Source: Capitulum mitella | Taxonomy: Eukaryota > Arthropoda > Thecostraca > Pollicipedomorpha > Pollicipedidae | Reading direction: 5' to 3' | Assembly (NCBI GenBank): GCA_030062745.1 | Contig: CP099839.1 | Location: 29,511,451 to 29,575,450, forward strand | DNA: 64,000 bases | Shown here: piece after piece, positions 12,808 through 26,133 of the stretch | Layout of the letters: each line of letters begins with the position of its first letter | Numbering within the stretch: the stretch's first letter is position 1 | The notes under the pieces: generated by a model | Seen by the model: the letters and a program-made list of their open reading frames with translations, nothing else | Told to the model about the DNA's origin: nothing | Database searches by the model: none | Position numbers and translations under genes: made by a program

Positions 12808-15493
12808 CAGGCGCGGAACCAAGTGAGGGCGATGGGGGCGACCACCCCACCCCCTGAGGCCTGAGAAGGGACCCCACAAGAGGCCCCGAAAGGTCCCCTC
12901 TCGGGCCGGCTTCAAAGAGGCCCCCCTCAGACTCAAAAGAGGCCCCAAAAGGGCCCCAAATGAGCTTCACGAGGTCTCAGTGAAAACGTGATGAGTTCTT
13001 GATGCAGTCAGGGGGGCTCTGAGAGGGTTAGATGGCCCCTAAGATGCGAAGAGGGGCCCCTGAAGCTCCCAAACGCCCCTGAGACCAGAACAGGGGCCGA
13101 ATTTGGCAGATTGCCCATGAGACCGGGAGAAGGATCAGTCCACTGAAACGGCCAAGATGATGAATGAGTCCCCAGGACGGCATGGGGGCCCCTGGAATGG
13201 CAGAGAGGTTCCGAATGGGTCTCACGGACCTATGTGAAAAGCCTAAGGTTCCTGATGCAGTCAGAGGGCCGCCGGTAGGGCTAATGAGACCTTGAGATGA
13301 AAAATGGCCCTTGAGAAGGATAGAAGGGCCTCTGGAACTTTCTAAGTGTCCCCAAGACCGCAAGAGGACCAACACGGCAAAATTAAAAAAGACCCAGGCC
13401 CATTGAGGGGCCCCTAATGGCTCACAGGGGACCCCTGCCGGTCTGCAGTGCCCCCTGACAGTCTGTAGGGGTCCCTGCCGGTCTTTAGGGCTCCCTACCA
13501 GTCTGTAGGGCTCCTGCTGGCCTACAAAGGGCCCTCTGCCGGCCTGCAAGGACACCTGCCGGTCTGTAGGGCTCCCTGCTGGCCTGTGGGTCCCTACCAG
13601 CCTTCGGGGCCTCTGCTGGCTTGTGGAGGGACCCCCTGCCGTTCTATGGGGCTATGCTGGCCTGCATGGGCTTCTGCCGGTAGGAAAGGGCCACCTGCTT
13701 GCCTGTAGCTGGCCTCCTGTCGGTGTGAAGAGGCCCCTTCCGACATGCATGGGTCCTTGCCGCTGCCTGCAGGGACCCCTGCTTACCTGTGGAGGTACCC
13801 CTACTGTTCTGTGGGGCCCTTCCGGCCTGTAAGGGTCTCTTGCCGGTCGGAAGTGGCCACCTGCTTGCCTATAGGTGGCCCCCTGTCGGCATGAAGGGGC
13901 CCCTGCTGACATGCAGTAGCTTTTGTCGTTGCCTGTAGGGCCCCCTGTCAGCTTGTCGAGGGGTCGGCTTACGGCCCGTAGAGACTTACGGTCCACTTAC
14001 GGCTTCTTTTACACACACCCTGGTGTGTAAAGGAGTCCCCTGATGGCCTGCAGAGGGGTCCCCTAACGTCTGTGGAGGCCTCCAGTAAAAAACTGTTTTT
14101 GGCGCGATTATCGACAATCAAATGAGAGCTACCTGGTTGCAGTTAATAAAGTTTCGCAGCCATTCATCGTCGTAAAATTCTCACCGACTGTTTTTATTCA
14201 GGGAACCTACTCATAGGATACGGGTCACCACGAACCACGCGCCCCCTCCCACCGAAATTTTGGGCCGGCTATACCCTGCTGCGAGCCTGTTGTGAAATGT
14301 CACGTTAATATTTTTGTCCAGGGAGCCCACATGAAGTGAAGGATCACCGCTGGACGAAGACCTCCCTCTCCCCTCCCGAAATTCTTGGCTGGCTACGCCC
14401 CAGCCCCCGAGTGTGTTAGGCGAACTTCTGGCACAAAAAGGCCCCTGAGGTTGCCAGCGAGGCACATGAAGCGCTAACAAAGGCCCCTGACATGACTAGG
14501 GGGACTTTAAGACTGCCAGATATACCCCATGTAAGAGTGGAAGACCCCTGATACAGCCATGGAGACTACCAGAGAAGCACGTAGGGCCCATGGCACTGCA
14601 CAAGGGCACTGAAGTGGAAGACCCCTGATATAGCCATGGAGACTACCGGAGACGCACACAGGGCCCGTGACACTGCACAGGGGCAATGAAATCGCCAAAA
14701 AATCTTTTGTGACTTCCCGAGAGCTGAGACGGCAAAAATGTTCCTCAGAGACGACAAGAAAGGCGCCTAAGACAACGGAGGTCCACTGAGAAGATCAGAT
14801 GGGCACCGAAATTACTAAGTTTTGAGACGTCCAAACAGTTCCTGAAACGGCCAAACCACCTAGAACATTGCCAGAGACGCCTCTGTCACGGCAGAGAGAG
14901 ACTTATGGAGGGCCCTTGTTACTGTCAGAGGGGTTTCTTAGACGGCGAAAATTTCCCAGGGACGACAAGAAGGAATCCGAGATGGCTTAAGTGTCCCTGA
15001 AGCTGCCAGATGGGTCCATGATACTGCCCGAGGTGTCCCTGAAACTGCCAAAGGAGCGCCTGAGACGCCGCAAAGGACATGTGAAATTGTTAAAGGAACC
15101 GGAGACCACTGTAGCTCCCTGACACGGCAGACGGCCCGAGACCACCAAAAAGCTAACGATAAAGTCTCCAGAAGCTACGAGGGGGCAGAGGAGCTTCTGG
15201 ACCAGATAACAACACATTTGGAGTAGAGGGAGGGGAACAGTCGCGCAAAATCCCAGCGTTGTTGTCATGTTTTGACAACTTTGTAGAGGAAGAAAACGCA
15301 ATATTTTCTCAAATGAAGTGACGCCATTGAGTATTTCGTTTAAATTTTACGGCAAAAAGAAATTGGTGAAATGTTTCAGTCTGGACCCAAGCAAATTAAC
15401 CCTTTTTCATATCTGAAGAGCAAAAGGGAGGAAGGCTCCTTGCTGACCACTGCCCCCCTCCCCCACCCTTGGCGAAATCTTGGATCCACCGTG
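12808..15493 (-). mobile_element. hAT-like element with satellite-like body, copy A (inverted)
   Basis: Reverse complement of this segment follows copy B from end to end. It starts CACGGTGGATCCAAGATTTC, contains CTTCAGATATGAAAAA and ATTTGAGAAAAT blocks, then the GGGGCCC-type array, then TGACTGCATCA and CGTGAAG blocks, and ends GGTTCCGCGCCTG. It is about 1 kb longer than copy B because of extra 'CTGCCGGTCTGTAGGG'-type units (13.43-14.05 kb) and a 120-bp tandem duplication near 14.17-14.42 kb. The immediate flanks do not give a clean 8-bp duplication. Long frames at 13.0-14.0 kb come from the repeat. Confidence 0.85.
13430..14050. repeat. degenerate tandem array 'CTGCCGGTCTGTAGGG' inside copy A
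   Basis: Units of about 30 bp (for example CTGCCGGTCTGTAGGGCTCC) repeat with many substitutions. Copy B has no comparably long block of this type, so I read it as a copy-specific expansion. Confidence 0.8.
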
Positions 15494-15514
15494 CATTGTG
15501 TGTTCCCAGCACAC

Positions 15515-18500
15515 TGCCAAGCAACCCTGGAATTTCAATTTGCATCTCCCTAATGCGTAACAAATGTAACAAAATGAGGCCCAATTGTGATCAAACTTAA
15601 ATGAATGGCTACGGTTGTATCAAACCGCATCATCCAATTCCAGTCACCAATGACTACATGTGAAATGGACACGATTTCGAATTACCTTGCCGCGTAAGCC
15701 TGCAATTTCCAAGCAAGCGCTTGCGTGACGATACGTGAAATCAACAAACGTAACGTCGACAAAGATGACGCAGGACCGACGAAATCGCCTCAAAACGCTC
15801 CCTACTAATTATGTTTTGCAATATGGGCCTAAGAGTTTGCTTTTCCGTAGGGGTGAATCATAGGGTTATGTCATAAAAAGAAATGTCATGGAAGATCATT
15901 GGGTATTATTGCTAGTTTTCTAAAAAAAAATACTTTTAAGTGGTAATATGCTTCGAAAGATTCCCAAGTTTAACCTGTCTGTAGTGCTGGATTCAAGTGC
16001 TAACTCAATTTTGATGAAAAAGATCATATATTCCGTAAGCCGGTGAAGGACAAGGACAAACTTTAATTTGGGAACATTAGCATTAGGTTCGTTAAAAATG
16101 GAGTAATTCTGAGAAATTTGGACTTATATTTCCCCATTTTAGAGCACGAAACGACGCGAAGATAATAGGACAATCTCAGTTTTCCAAATAAAACGCAAAC
16201 GAGCGCTCCTGGGCTACCATGTGCTGATGCCGACGGCAACAGGAACAAATTTCACATGATTTGGACATAATAATGCGTCATGCTTAGTGACACCTGGAAC
16301 AGGATTTGTTGGATGATGGCATGGATCCATTTGACGAGGACACCGTACCTCCCGTACCCATGTCGTAAGAAGTCTTCGTTCTGTCGGGATAGATAAAAGC
16401 AGTGTAGAAACGAAATACATGTACAAACTGATTCGTTAATTCTGTAACGATGTAAAACGATGTTTTAACACCAAAAACTGGAATGGAATTGAAAGTAATT
16501 TCACTCCCGAAAAAATGCAGATCTAATTACTTTTCTGAATGTTGTTTCGTCGCTACTTAAACTGCGTCTATTTAGTACGAATGATGAATCTGGGTTACGG
16601 ATAACCGTTGGGAAGAATCAGACTTTGCAAGCAACGAGTGAGCAGACCGGCGCTACTTTATAACAGTTTGCAGCTTGCTGGAATTGACCGAATCGGTCAA
16701 AGAATTTGCTTGTCCTGGTAAGAACAGTCTCATTCGACAAACTTTTTATACATTTAAGGAGCCATACAGCCATACAGCCTAGAGCACTTCGATGCTTTGA
16801 TCATTACACCCCTTAGCCTTTGATGATCCTTCGCGTTAATGACGCATCAAAATACCAGCAAATTCGTCAGCCGTGTTCGGCATGCTCGCCTTTCCAGTCA
16901 TGAAAAGTGTAAATCAGTAACGAAACAATCATCCTCGCATCGTCCAGATACGACAAACATGCAGCAGTAGTCGCCCACATCACTCCAGATCACAAGCATT
17001 GTGCTTCATTAAGATTGTTCTGTTTGCACATTTGAGCTTCAGTCGGTACTCTTCATACGCTTCGCTGTCAGCAGAAGTTTCAACTGTATCTGATATAATC
17101 GACGCCCTTCGGCTGCCGGCAGTCACTAAAAAATAGTGAATATCTATGATGAGATGATCTATTGACCTGATGGGATACCCCTGGCCAAATACCGCTTGTT
17201 TTACATATAAACCTAGGTTTAAACAAATAACTTTTACTTAAGATTCCACGCACGGTAAGAATTCATCGACAGTCGAGACCTATCCACAGACGCACAAACA
17301 AGTCTCCAGCGCTTTAGGCATAAATATGAACTGGACAGAGTGTGTTTTAGCGACATCGTTCACCTGTTTTCTCCACCGTAGCGTTTCCCAGCTTTTCCGA
17401 AAGTTAACATCGCTGTTACGGGCGACGCCTGCAACTGAAGGTTACGACCGCTGCCACGCTTCCCTTTCCCTTCACAACCCATTGCGGTAGGTGAGCTGTC
17501 GTGGCCTTTCCCTCTACCGGAGCGTGCTGCATTCAGTTAAATTGTTGCTGTTTTATTCGCACAATATTTCGCGTAGTAACGCCTTAAACGGAACGCTATT
17601 GCAGTGTGTTGCGTCACCCTCGAGGTCATTTTCTACCTTAGAGAAAGAGGTCTCATCTTAAGTGGTCTCCTTTCTCCTTGATGCCCGAAGAAAGTCCCCG
17701 TCGCACACATGAAAGCAGGCGATGGGCACGCCAGGTAATGCCACTCCCATTCAATGTTTGCAAACGACAATTGAAGGTCGTCTCGTCCGCTGAGAAGGTT
17801 TTATACTTTGCAGGACCTGGAATGAGAAAGCAATAGCTATAGAACAAGACATCGCGTGCTATGGGCTTTGGCCCGGGTGGCATTTGGTTGTGTTCCCTTT
17901 ACGTTGGTAAGGACGAGACCTATGCGATCGAATGGGGGTTATACGGAGATACAGAAAATGAATCCGCAACATCCGTAGCAAACTGAGACAATGCCACGTT
18001 GTAAGTCGCAATGTGTAAGCGGGACAAAGAAGCATTGCCTCCTTTCAAACGATAAAAAGGCCACCACGTGTCTCTAAGGGGCATCAGTTACTGAACAGTC
18101 CGGCAGGCTGTCGCGCGGAGGATGATCGCTGCAAAGTGTCTCTGTGTGACAGGAGCGTACCAGGAACGGCGTCCAGCGACCAAAGACCATCCTCCAACGC
18201 AGCAGACAAGGGAACGGTGCCTATTGTAGCCGACGAGGGAGTTGTGATGCCTGACACAGCAGGCGTAGGAACAGTGTCTAGCACAGCAGACAGGGGAAAA
18301 TATCTACCCCGGCAGACAGGAGAACAGGGTAGCGAACTATGACACAGATTCGGACGCGGAAACAACACCAAACTGGGCGACCCGGTCCGGTCATAGCGCT
18401 TCTGCGGGCTTTCACATTGCAGCCGCTGGGTACTGAATAACGACGGTGTCACCAGAATATTGCTTCCTCTTCAAGAAATTTTCATTTGCACCCGCAGTGC

Positions 18501-19649
18501 GTACCCTTGCATGTTCTTGCATCACAATGATATGCTGGAAGTAACGTTCTTGCCTTCGCCACTTTTCCCTTCGGTGTTTCTGAACTGCCCAGTGATGACA
18601 GCCATAGATGCCATTAAGCCGGCCCGTCTTGACGCTCTTCGACGACTACGCATGGGGATCAATTGGACCCTCTCCTAAAATCCAACCTAACGGTGATTGA
18701 GGACTGAAACTAGCACCATTAAATGCCCTCGTTATTGGTCTTTCTAAAACTACCCAATCTGACTCACTTTACGCGTTACATCTTCGGCCAAGTCAGGTCA
18801 AACGGAGGCATGTTACGGCATATAATGTAGCTTTGGCGATCGTCATTGTCGTTTTAGCGACTTTGAGTTTCTGAGAAGCCCGAATACGGTTCAGATATTT
18901 TCTACATGGGTATGTGACGCGATAGCAAGTGAAAGACACCTGATAGTTTTCGGAGGTCACATCAGGTCACGGTGCTCGCAGGTGGTTACGTGCCTTTCGT
19001 CGCGCGAGGGGGCAGTGACCACCGTACTTAAACCTTAATGTGCCAACAGATTACGGCCCGATTTAAAAAAAAAAAAACGACTTTAAAGTTATTGACTATT
19101 TTTGGGAAGGTGATATTCAAGGAAAACTAAATGGAGGTCAAATTGTGCCTCCCCAGGACGGGGTGGACCTATACCTAGTGCCGCATGATGTACGCGGTTT
19201 GCTGCGTTTCTTTTCAATGTGACAGCATATTTTAAAATATTGTTTGTAGAAATGTATTCCCTTGGTACATTTGGCAATGACAACAAATATTTATTAATTA
19301 TTATTCGCTGTCGTGTATACTTCGTATTTTGCACCAGAGGAATTCCAAGTTTATATGCACCACGATAATCCTCGTTGTCATTTCCAATGGGTTTAAAACT
19401 AGATTAACCCCATGAAACAAGAAACTAGAAACTAAAACTAGGTAGGTTAGTTTGGGGTCAAAATCTAAGCTCTTTATTGCAAGCAGACCTGTGCAACCGC
19501 GTAGAACCAGCATTATGAGTGCACCCCACTCATAAGTAAAAGACACTTGCAAGTCGTATTACCATTCACGTAACGGCACATTTGCACAGCGGAAAAGTCT
19601 TAATGACAACGGCACACTACGAACTATGAAAATTCCCGCGACCGGCAAG
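15515..19649. other. no gene recognised
   Basis: Mostly unique AT-leaning DNA. At 18,150-18,330 a loose tandem repeat with GCAGACAAGG-type units gives small Ala/Gly/Thr-rich frames. Confidence 0.5.
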
Positions 19650-20425
19650 GTCCAGACCCACTCTGTGTGATCCACAGACATACGCCGCCAACTACCCCGT
19701 TACGACAGCCCGTGAGCAGACGCTGCCTAGAATGGTATCGCTCAGTAAACTGCATATATCGACAGCCTGAATGTGTCGCCAGGTCTGAAAGACAAAGTAC
19801 ACCTCAGAATGTGCGTCCCGCACACACCAGGCTGAAGCCGTTGGCTTGCAAAACAACCACATGTAGCCAATTTTCAGCATTCCATTCGTAGCAATTTTGC
19901 GGCAGTGAAGAAGGGGTGTTAATCGCTGAGGCACCTCGCCCTTCAATTGCAGGCTGCACCCCCGTTCCGGTATGAGTCCACTGGAATTGGTTACCCGGCT
20001 GCCCGTCCGCATTTCAAAGCCATCATCGCCCCAAACTCCGCCATCCGCTCGCGGGACTGGCCCATAAGAAACACAGATGCAAAAGAGGCGCACGAGCGCT
20101 ACATGTGACTCGTTGCACCCTGCCCATCATATGGGGTACCGTTGGATAGCCCTAGTGCTGGTCCATCTACCCATCGAATTTCAGCCGCCTAGGTCACCGC
20201 TGACGGCACTCGGAGGTCTCCGAATGCAAATCGAAACACTTGCATGTCGATAGCACGTGGGTGCCGACCACACAAGCACGCATCCGCAAGTGGGGCCCAA
20301 GTTGTTACCAGGGCTTGAGTCAACAGCACCCACTGTTTGTCCTGTACCCATGATTAGTTGAATTCTACAGAGGGTCAGCTCGCGCCACGTCCTACACGGC
20401 ACGAATCGCTTCGAAACTTAACCCG
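19650..20425 (-). repeat. dispersed repeat J, copy 1 (inverted)
   Basis: Reverse complement aligns with 38,680-39,310. Shared blocks include GTTGACTCAAG, TGCGGATGCGTGCT, TCGGCACCCACGTGC, GACCAGCACTAGGGCTATCC and CGATTAACACCCCTT. No coding potential or ends recognised. Confidence 0.8.
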
Positions 20426-22637
20426 CAATCTGCCAGCCGAGAGGGCTTACCCATCATGGATGCAGCCAAGATTTTCTTACGGGCGGGAGGTTTAGTGAGT
20501 ACTGAAATCATACAAAAACCGCCTGTTGGGAAGACATCCAATGGGTTTGACTAAAAATGCGGGCCTAAGGGGGCGGGAGCAACTCCCCTCCCCGGCTGCA
20601 CTGGTCCACGCTTGTTGATGTCACTTGTATCGCGGTCGGCTGGCGCGTTACGGCGTTAGACGCGCGGAAACTTGGTCACATTGGCACACAAACACCTTAA
20701 TCTGAACTTTTTTCGAGCCTTTTTGCCCTGTTTTCGAGCGACTGCCATGCATGAAGTCTCACTCGTTAAAGGCGTGCAAAGCATCCTTTCAGGTCCTTCG
20801 ATTCTGAAATACCCGTAGAAGAAAAGATAGAGGACGAAAACATCATTGCGATTGCTGAGGACAAAAAAGCTTGCAAGTTTACACGTGAAGACACCAAATG
20901 CGTGATGTAAGGTATCGGTCTATCGTTGGTAAAAATATTATTATTCGGTAACTAGTAGTTGCGAATGAACTAATCAGCAGGAAGTTCTTTGGCCGGACCG
21001 TATCATCCGCTCAGTTCTAACAAGGCGTTCAAGTATATAATTCCAGCCACCAGATGGCTCTGCGTGATAAACCTCAAGTTACCATGAGTATAGACAAGCA
21101 CAGAAATATCCATCTTCAGGTGACTTTCTGACCAACTAAATTCGAAACAATCCTCTATATGATTGCCATCATTGTAAAGAACATGCCATCCTTTTTTTAA
21201 GCATACTTCTGACTGCCTGAATTTGTAACAATAACAATAAAATTGCAACGATAACGGCCCATACAGCACTACCGTGCTGGGATTGGCAGACGGAGAATAA
21301 CTCCACGGCAAAACTCCACTAACTCCAGGGGAGAATAATTCCACGGCGCAAAATGTAGTGCCTCCAAGGTTAAAGTCATTGACACGAAAGATGTGTTAAG
21401 ACCTCGCAGAATCTTCAAGTGCTTAATGACGTCATATGTAAAAAAATTCAATTTGTTGCCACAGATTAAATTTCAAGCAATTGCAAAATTATTATGTCGT
21501 TATATTATTGTATAAGATAATTGTCGGGGTATCTCCCGTACTACTAAAATATTGCATTTTATGCTCCGCGGCAACTAGATATGTCTAATACGGGGATGTC
21601 GTTGTAAATAGAGGGTTTTGGGTGGGGGTGTTATTATATCATAATGTTCTTATATCACTGTTACGATGTGTTATGTGATTACTATTATGATGGTACACGG
21701 TAATATTATTGCATTATATCGTTGCATTATATCGTTGGTTAGTTTAGGTTAGGTTGGGTTCATTTAGGATAGGTTGGGTTGGGTTAGGTTAGGTTACGTT
21801 AGGTTGGATTACCATTTTGCGCTAGGTGATTTTTTATTTGTTTTTTTCGTTTGGTTTGTTAATATTTTTCAGTTCTGTATCGAGATTTCCCTCCGAGATA
21901 TTTTATTTCGCTATTTTTAATTATTTTGTTCTACTTATTAATTATTCCATTTATGTATTTCTTTGAAATTAAACTTCCACCTTCCCATATTTTTAATGTA
22001 AATTTTAACATTATTGCTAATATTTTTACTTTAAAGATAATCTATACTACATATTAGTTATTTCCAAACCTTTTTTGGTCACCTTTCATCGGACCATCGG
22101 TCCGACCGACGACCAATCAGCGTCGAGATGTCGCGTAAACAAACCATTTAGCGCAGGAACGTCAAAAATCCCTACGCGAGCGTCTGGCGGCTGGCGCGGC
22201 AGTGATGGCGCAATTTGTTTCGGGGAAAATAATGTTTGTTTCAGTTCTTTTCGGCTGAAATCGTAAGTAGTACGTACCAATATTGCATTTCAAGCGCTAT
22301 ACAACCATTATTACGAGTGCTTTCCCTCAATGTTAGCGCCCGGTCATAGTCTTACTGTTGACCAGATCTATTCATATTTTGTTTTGACGTTGATGAATCC
22401 TAAATTACATGCCATGAAATTTCGTATTCTTGTATATCTGTGTAGAATACACCGTTACTATGCGTTCATTTCTTTGCAGGTGATGGGTAACACGTGGGCA
22501 AAGACAGTCGGCTGCTATGACATCACTTGAAGGTTTTTAAAATTATTACGGTCGGAACATTTTCGAAAGCAGATAGTTTAAGGGAACGAGCAACGAAATA
22601 TGCTTAATTATTTGAAGGATGACCATTCTGATACATT
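20426..22637. other. no gene recognised
   Basis: Increasingly AT-rich DNA that contains the degenerate TTAGG patch. Confidence 0.5.
21736..21830. repeat. degenerate interstitial TTAGG repeats
   Basis: A run of GGTTAGG, GGTTGGG and GGTTACG pentamer-like units, for example GGTTAGGTTACGTTAGGTTG. TTAGG is the ancestral arthropod telomere repeat. It is imperfect and embedded in AT-rich DNA. Confidence 0.7.
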
Positions 22638-22645
22638 TCCAGACC

Positions 22646-22917
22646 CAGGCACGTAGCTAGGATTCTCCACATGGAGTGGACAAATGACAAATTTTGTCAT
22701 ATGCCACCGGTATATGACGAAATTTGTCAGAAGAACAGCAATTTTAAGTAACTTACTTCATATTTAGCGCGCAGAAAAACATACAGTGTTTGCTTTTACA
22801 ACGTATATATCATCGACATCACGTATTCCTGCGATATCGCTATGTGTCTACTGCAGACTGCTTGGCTCGGGGCGGGGGGCATGACCTCCATAGCCCTTCT
22901 CCTTGGCTACGTCCCTG
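22646..22917. mobile_element. 272-bp hAT-like MITE
   Basis: Flanked by a perfect 8-bp duplication TCCAGACC (22,638-22,645 and 22,918-22,925). Termini are CAGGCACGTAGCTAGGATTC and inverted CAGGGACGTAGCCAAGGAG. It contains a small palindrome around GACAAATTTTGTC. Confidence 0.93.
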
Positions 22918-23215
22918 TCCAGACCTAAACTTTGTCCTCTTCGAGGTGTTCATATGCCGGCCAGAGGCCACCAATAGCAGTATGGTCGCGTAAACTGTGA
23001 CGTAATCGGGATATGTTTCGGGCATCCCTCCATGCGAAGTGAATGGCGTAAAGATCATTTTCAAACAGCTTTAAAGGGTAAGTACAGCCTCCGAAAGTGA
23101 TTGAACGTAGCTTCGGAGTATCGATTAAAGGTTTTTAATCACGATTCAGACGTTAGATCTTACATGAAATGATCCGGTTTTCTTTAATGCGCTATGTTAC
23201 CCTTGCAGATCTTGG

Positions 23216-23217
<2 letters not shown>

Positions 23218-23261
<44 letters not shown>
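23218..23261. repeat. (TA)n microsatellite
   Basis: About 21 uninterrupted TA units. The frames that cross it are not genes. Confidence 0.95.
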
Positions 23262-23265
<4 letters not shown>

Positions 23266-24948
23266 GCACACCCAAGAGAGTGGCAAAGAGAGCGCAGGCA
23301 CCATGGCGCTTTCAGCAGTCGTTCCTTGTGTTTATTCCTCGGCGAAAAAGAAAGGAGAAAGAACAACATAGAAATAAATCGGCCCAAATCCCATTTTTTT
23401 TAGGGCGTTTTGCTTTTTTTGGTGAATTGTCATTTCCTGAGAGACGGTTGTGATTTTTTTTATAAACGAGCATAGGTTCGCCGTCCCTGACGTGTGAGAT
23501 AGCCTTAGATAGGAGCAAAACTACCAGGAAGCATCTCGCAATGGGAATGCATTTCTCGACTGGACTCGACTTAGAGGTCATGTTGTTTTATTTTGCTGTA
23601 CCTTTTTTAGAAATTGTTCCGGGACACGTTCAAACTGCTGCTTGTAACTACGATGCCTGTTTATTTTGATTGGAATTCAACATGCTTCTGGACGGCAATG
23701 ATATCGCATTTTGCACCAGAACCATTAACAACCTCTAGTACGCGCGACATCTCAACTAGTTCAGGCTTGCATGGGTGTAGGAGCCGGGAAGACTGGGGAA
23801 TATGTTTCCCGCGTCTTTTGGCCCATGGTGCGTACTTTATGCCATAGCAAAAACCTCACTCTGGAAGACAACTGAAAAAGACCTTGAGGCCGGACCCAAA
23901 GAGTGTGATATTATTAAATGCATCAGTAACAACCCAGCATTTCTTTGGTATTTTCAAAAGACCATGACTTTCACCTCTAACCCTTGCGCTTATGATCGTG
24001 GAAGGGAGGCGTGAAGTCTTACTAGCGTAAACTAGACAGCAGAAAAATATCAGGAAGCTCTCATTTATCGGTGCTGTTTTGGGGAAGTAAAATATGCCTC
24101 AATCATGCATGCAATAATGGTCATATGTCCTATGCAAAGGACGCTGGAACTAAAGGTTTAATGGAAACCTTTAGTTCCATTAAATTCCATTAGTTCCTTT
24201 AGTTAGGAAATCGTGGGACGCATCACAGGCCAAACTTATTTCGTTTCTTCCCCAGTGGGCACGTATCTTCCTCTTCTTTTTTTAATGTTGCTTGATACCT
24301 TGTTGTCCCTTGACGCGTTTCGGAATGGAGGCAGCTATTTGCTGATCTAATTCAGTGTGGTCTTAGAAGCTAGTTTAGTTTAGTTGGTTTAGTGAGCCTT
24401 ACCTGAGCTACCAGAACAATGAGGAGAGAAAGCTAGATGGGCTGGGCGTCAGGGTCGAACTTTCATTGCGCAAAGTTTCAAATGAGACGCACTTACAAAA
24501 CATATTGACAAATGTATGCGTAGCATGGATTACAGATGTGTTTATGACTATAATACGAACTGTATCCGGCGGGAATTATATATCCGTCTTCATGTATTAT
24601 GAGCCAACATATTCCCCAGTCTTCCCGGCTTTGTCTATATTATGTATTGTATCGCAAATTTTTAACGTGCGCGATGTGCGATTTCTATAGCCGAGATACC
24701 TTACTGGCACTACGGCTACTAAAGACAAAAGATGACACGGACATGGAATCTAGCAACGTACCCAGTGGAGCCAAATGTTCGAAAGTTACGAGTTTCATTC
24801 TACTGAACGTCAGTTCGAATCGCAAAAGTTTTGGTGAAACTGACAGATACGGAAAAAACTGAAAACTGTTGAAAAAGATGTTCTCGTTAAGTCTACGTCA
24901 CAAGGCCAATTCGGCCATTTATAATTTGCCACTCCCTTGGTTGTGTTC

Positions 24949-24954
<6 letters not shown>

Positions 24955-24983
<29 letters not shown>
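24955..24983. repeat. (TA)n microsatellite
   Basis: Short TA run in AT-rich DNA. Confidence 0.9.
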
Positions 24984-24986
<3 letters not shown>

Positions 24987-25490
24987 TTATATACCTACAC
25001 ACATATGCACATATGTGTATCCCTGCCTCACCCATAGAATGCGCAAGGTCGTATTAAACTGGTAAAGTGGTGAGTACATACTGGATGTTGGCACAACCAA
25101 AACCGTGAAGTCTTGTACCTGCGTTTCATTTTGGAGGTGAAAAAAAAACATTGGAATGGCTCAAATGACTGTCAAACGGCCTCATATAGACGTTGCAGGG
25201 AGCACGAGCCCTCAAGCCCCCCAAAAACAGAAATGAAGTAAACAGTAAACACATACACACAGAAAACGGCACCCCGGATGTAGGCGAGATAAAACAGAGA
25301 TGAAGCACCGTAGCAACGTCGTAGAGATAACGAAACGGATCTTTTTATTTTATCATTTTCCTCCATGTGACATCAAAAGTTTTAACGCGTAATACTCGTA
25401 CAGGTAGTTATGTTTAAGCTCAGTTTTATACATTAAAACGTGAATGAAAAGGCGAAAATTTGTAATATATCTATATATGTATGTAATTTG

Positions 25491-25493
<3 letters not shown>

Positions 25494-25532
<39 letters not shown>
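25494..25532. repeat. (TA)n microsatellite
   Basis: About 19 TA units in AT-rich DNA. Confidence 0.9.
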
Positions 25533-25535
<3 letters not shown>

Positions 25536-26133
25536 GAATATGTCTGTCGAAACCTTTAGTATGGCGTTTTCAAGCAAACTTAATTTTCACGCCAAAAACC
25601 CATTGGTGCATTTCAGCAATGCTCAGGAAAAAACATGGAGGTACATTTACTTGTCGCTGTTCCTACCCGAAGCGAGATGTCAGACAGCGGACAAATTATT
25701 GGATAATACATGGCACATTCTTAGAATAAAGAGGTCCAAGAAAGCGTTTCTCATTTAAGGCGTTCCATGCTGCCGCCATTCATCAGTAGCCACTTGCTCT
25801 CTGCCGTAGTAAGTAGTCACGGTTGTCCCTCACGTCCGCTTGTCTGATAAGTCACGGGCCCATCAACATTCAGTGAACACGACTAAGAACTCAGACGGCG
25901 AAACGCTAAATGCGTTTCGGGGAACTGGGCATTATTTGCGATACAGCTAGTGACCAAACAGCCTCATATGAAACAGAAACGTACTCGTAGCGAACATTGC
26001 GTTGGGAATAAGAACACTATCTCGCATTGGAAGCAGCGAATATACTGCCTTATTCAAGCATGCTGCGTCATACCGGACTACGAACATACGATTATGGCAC
26101 TAGTCATCTGATCGTTTGACACCAGTGTATTTC

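Larger units (their letters stand above)
22926..26133. other. no gene recognised
   Basis: AT-rich DNA with three (TA)n tracts and a small palindrome of CTAAAGGTTTAATGG type near 24,150-24,205. Confidence 0.5.
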
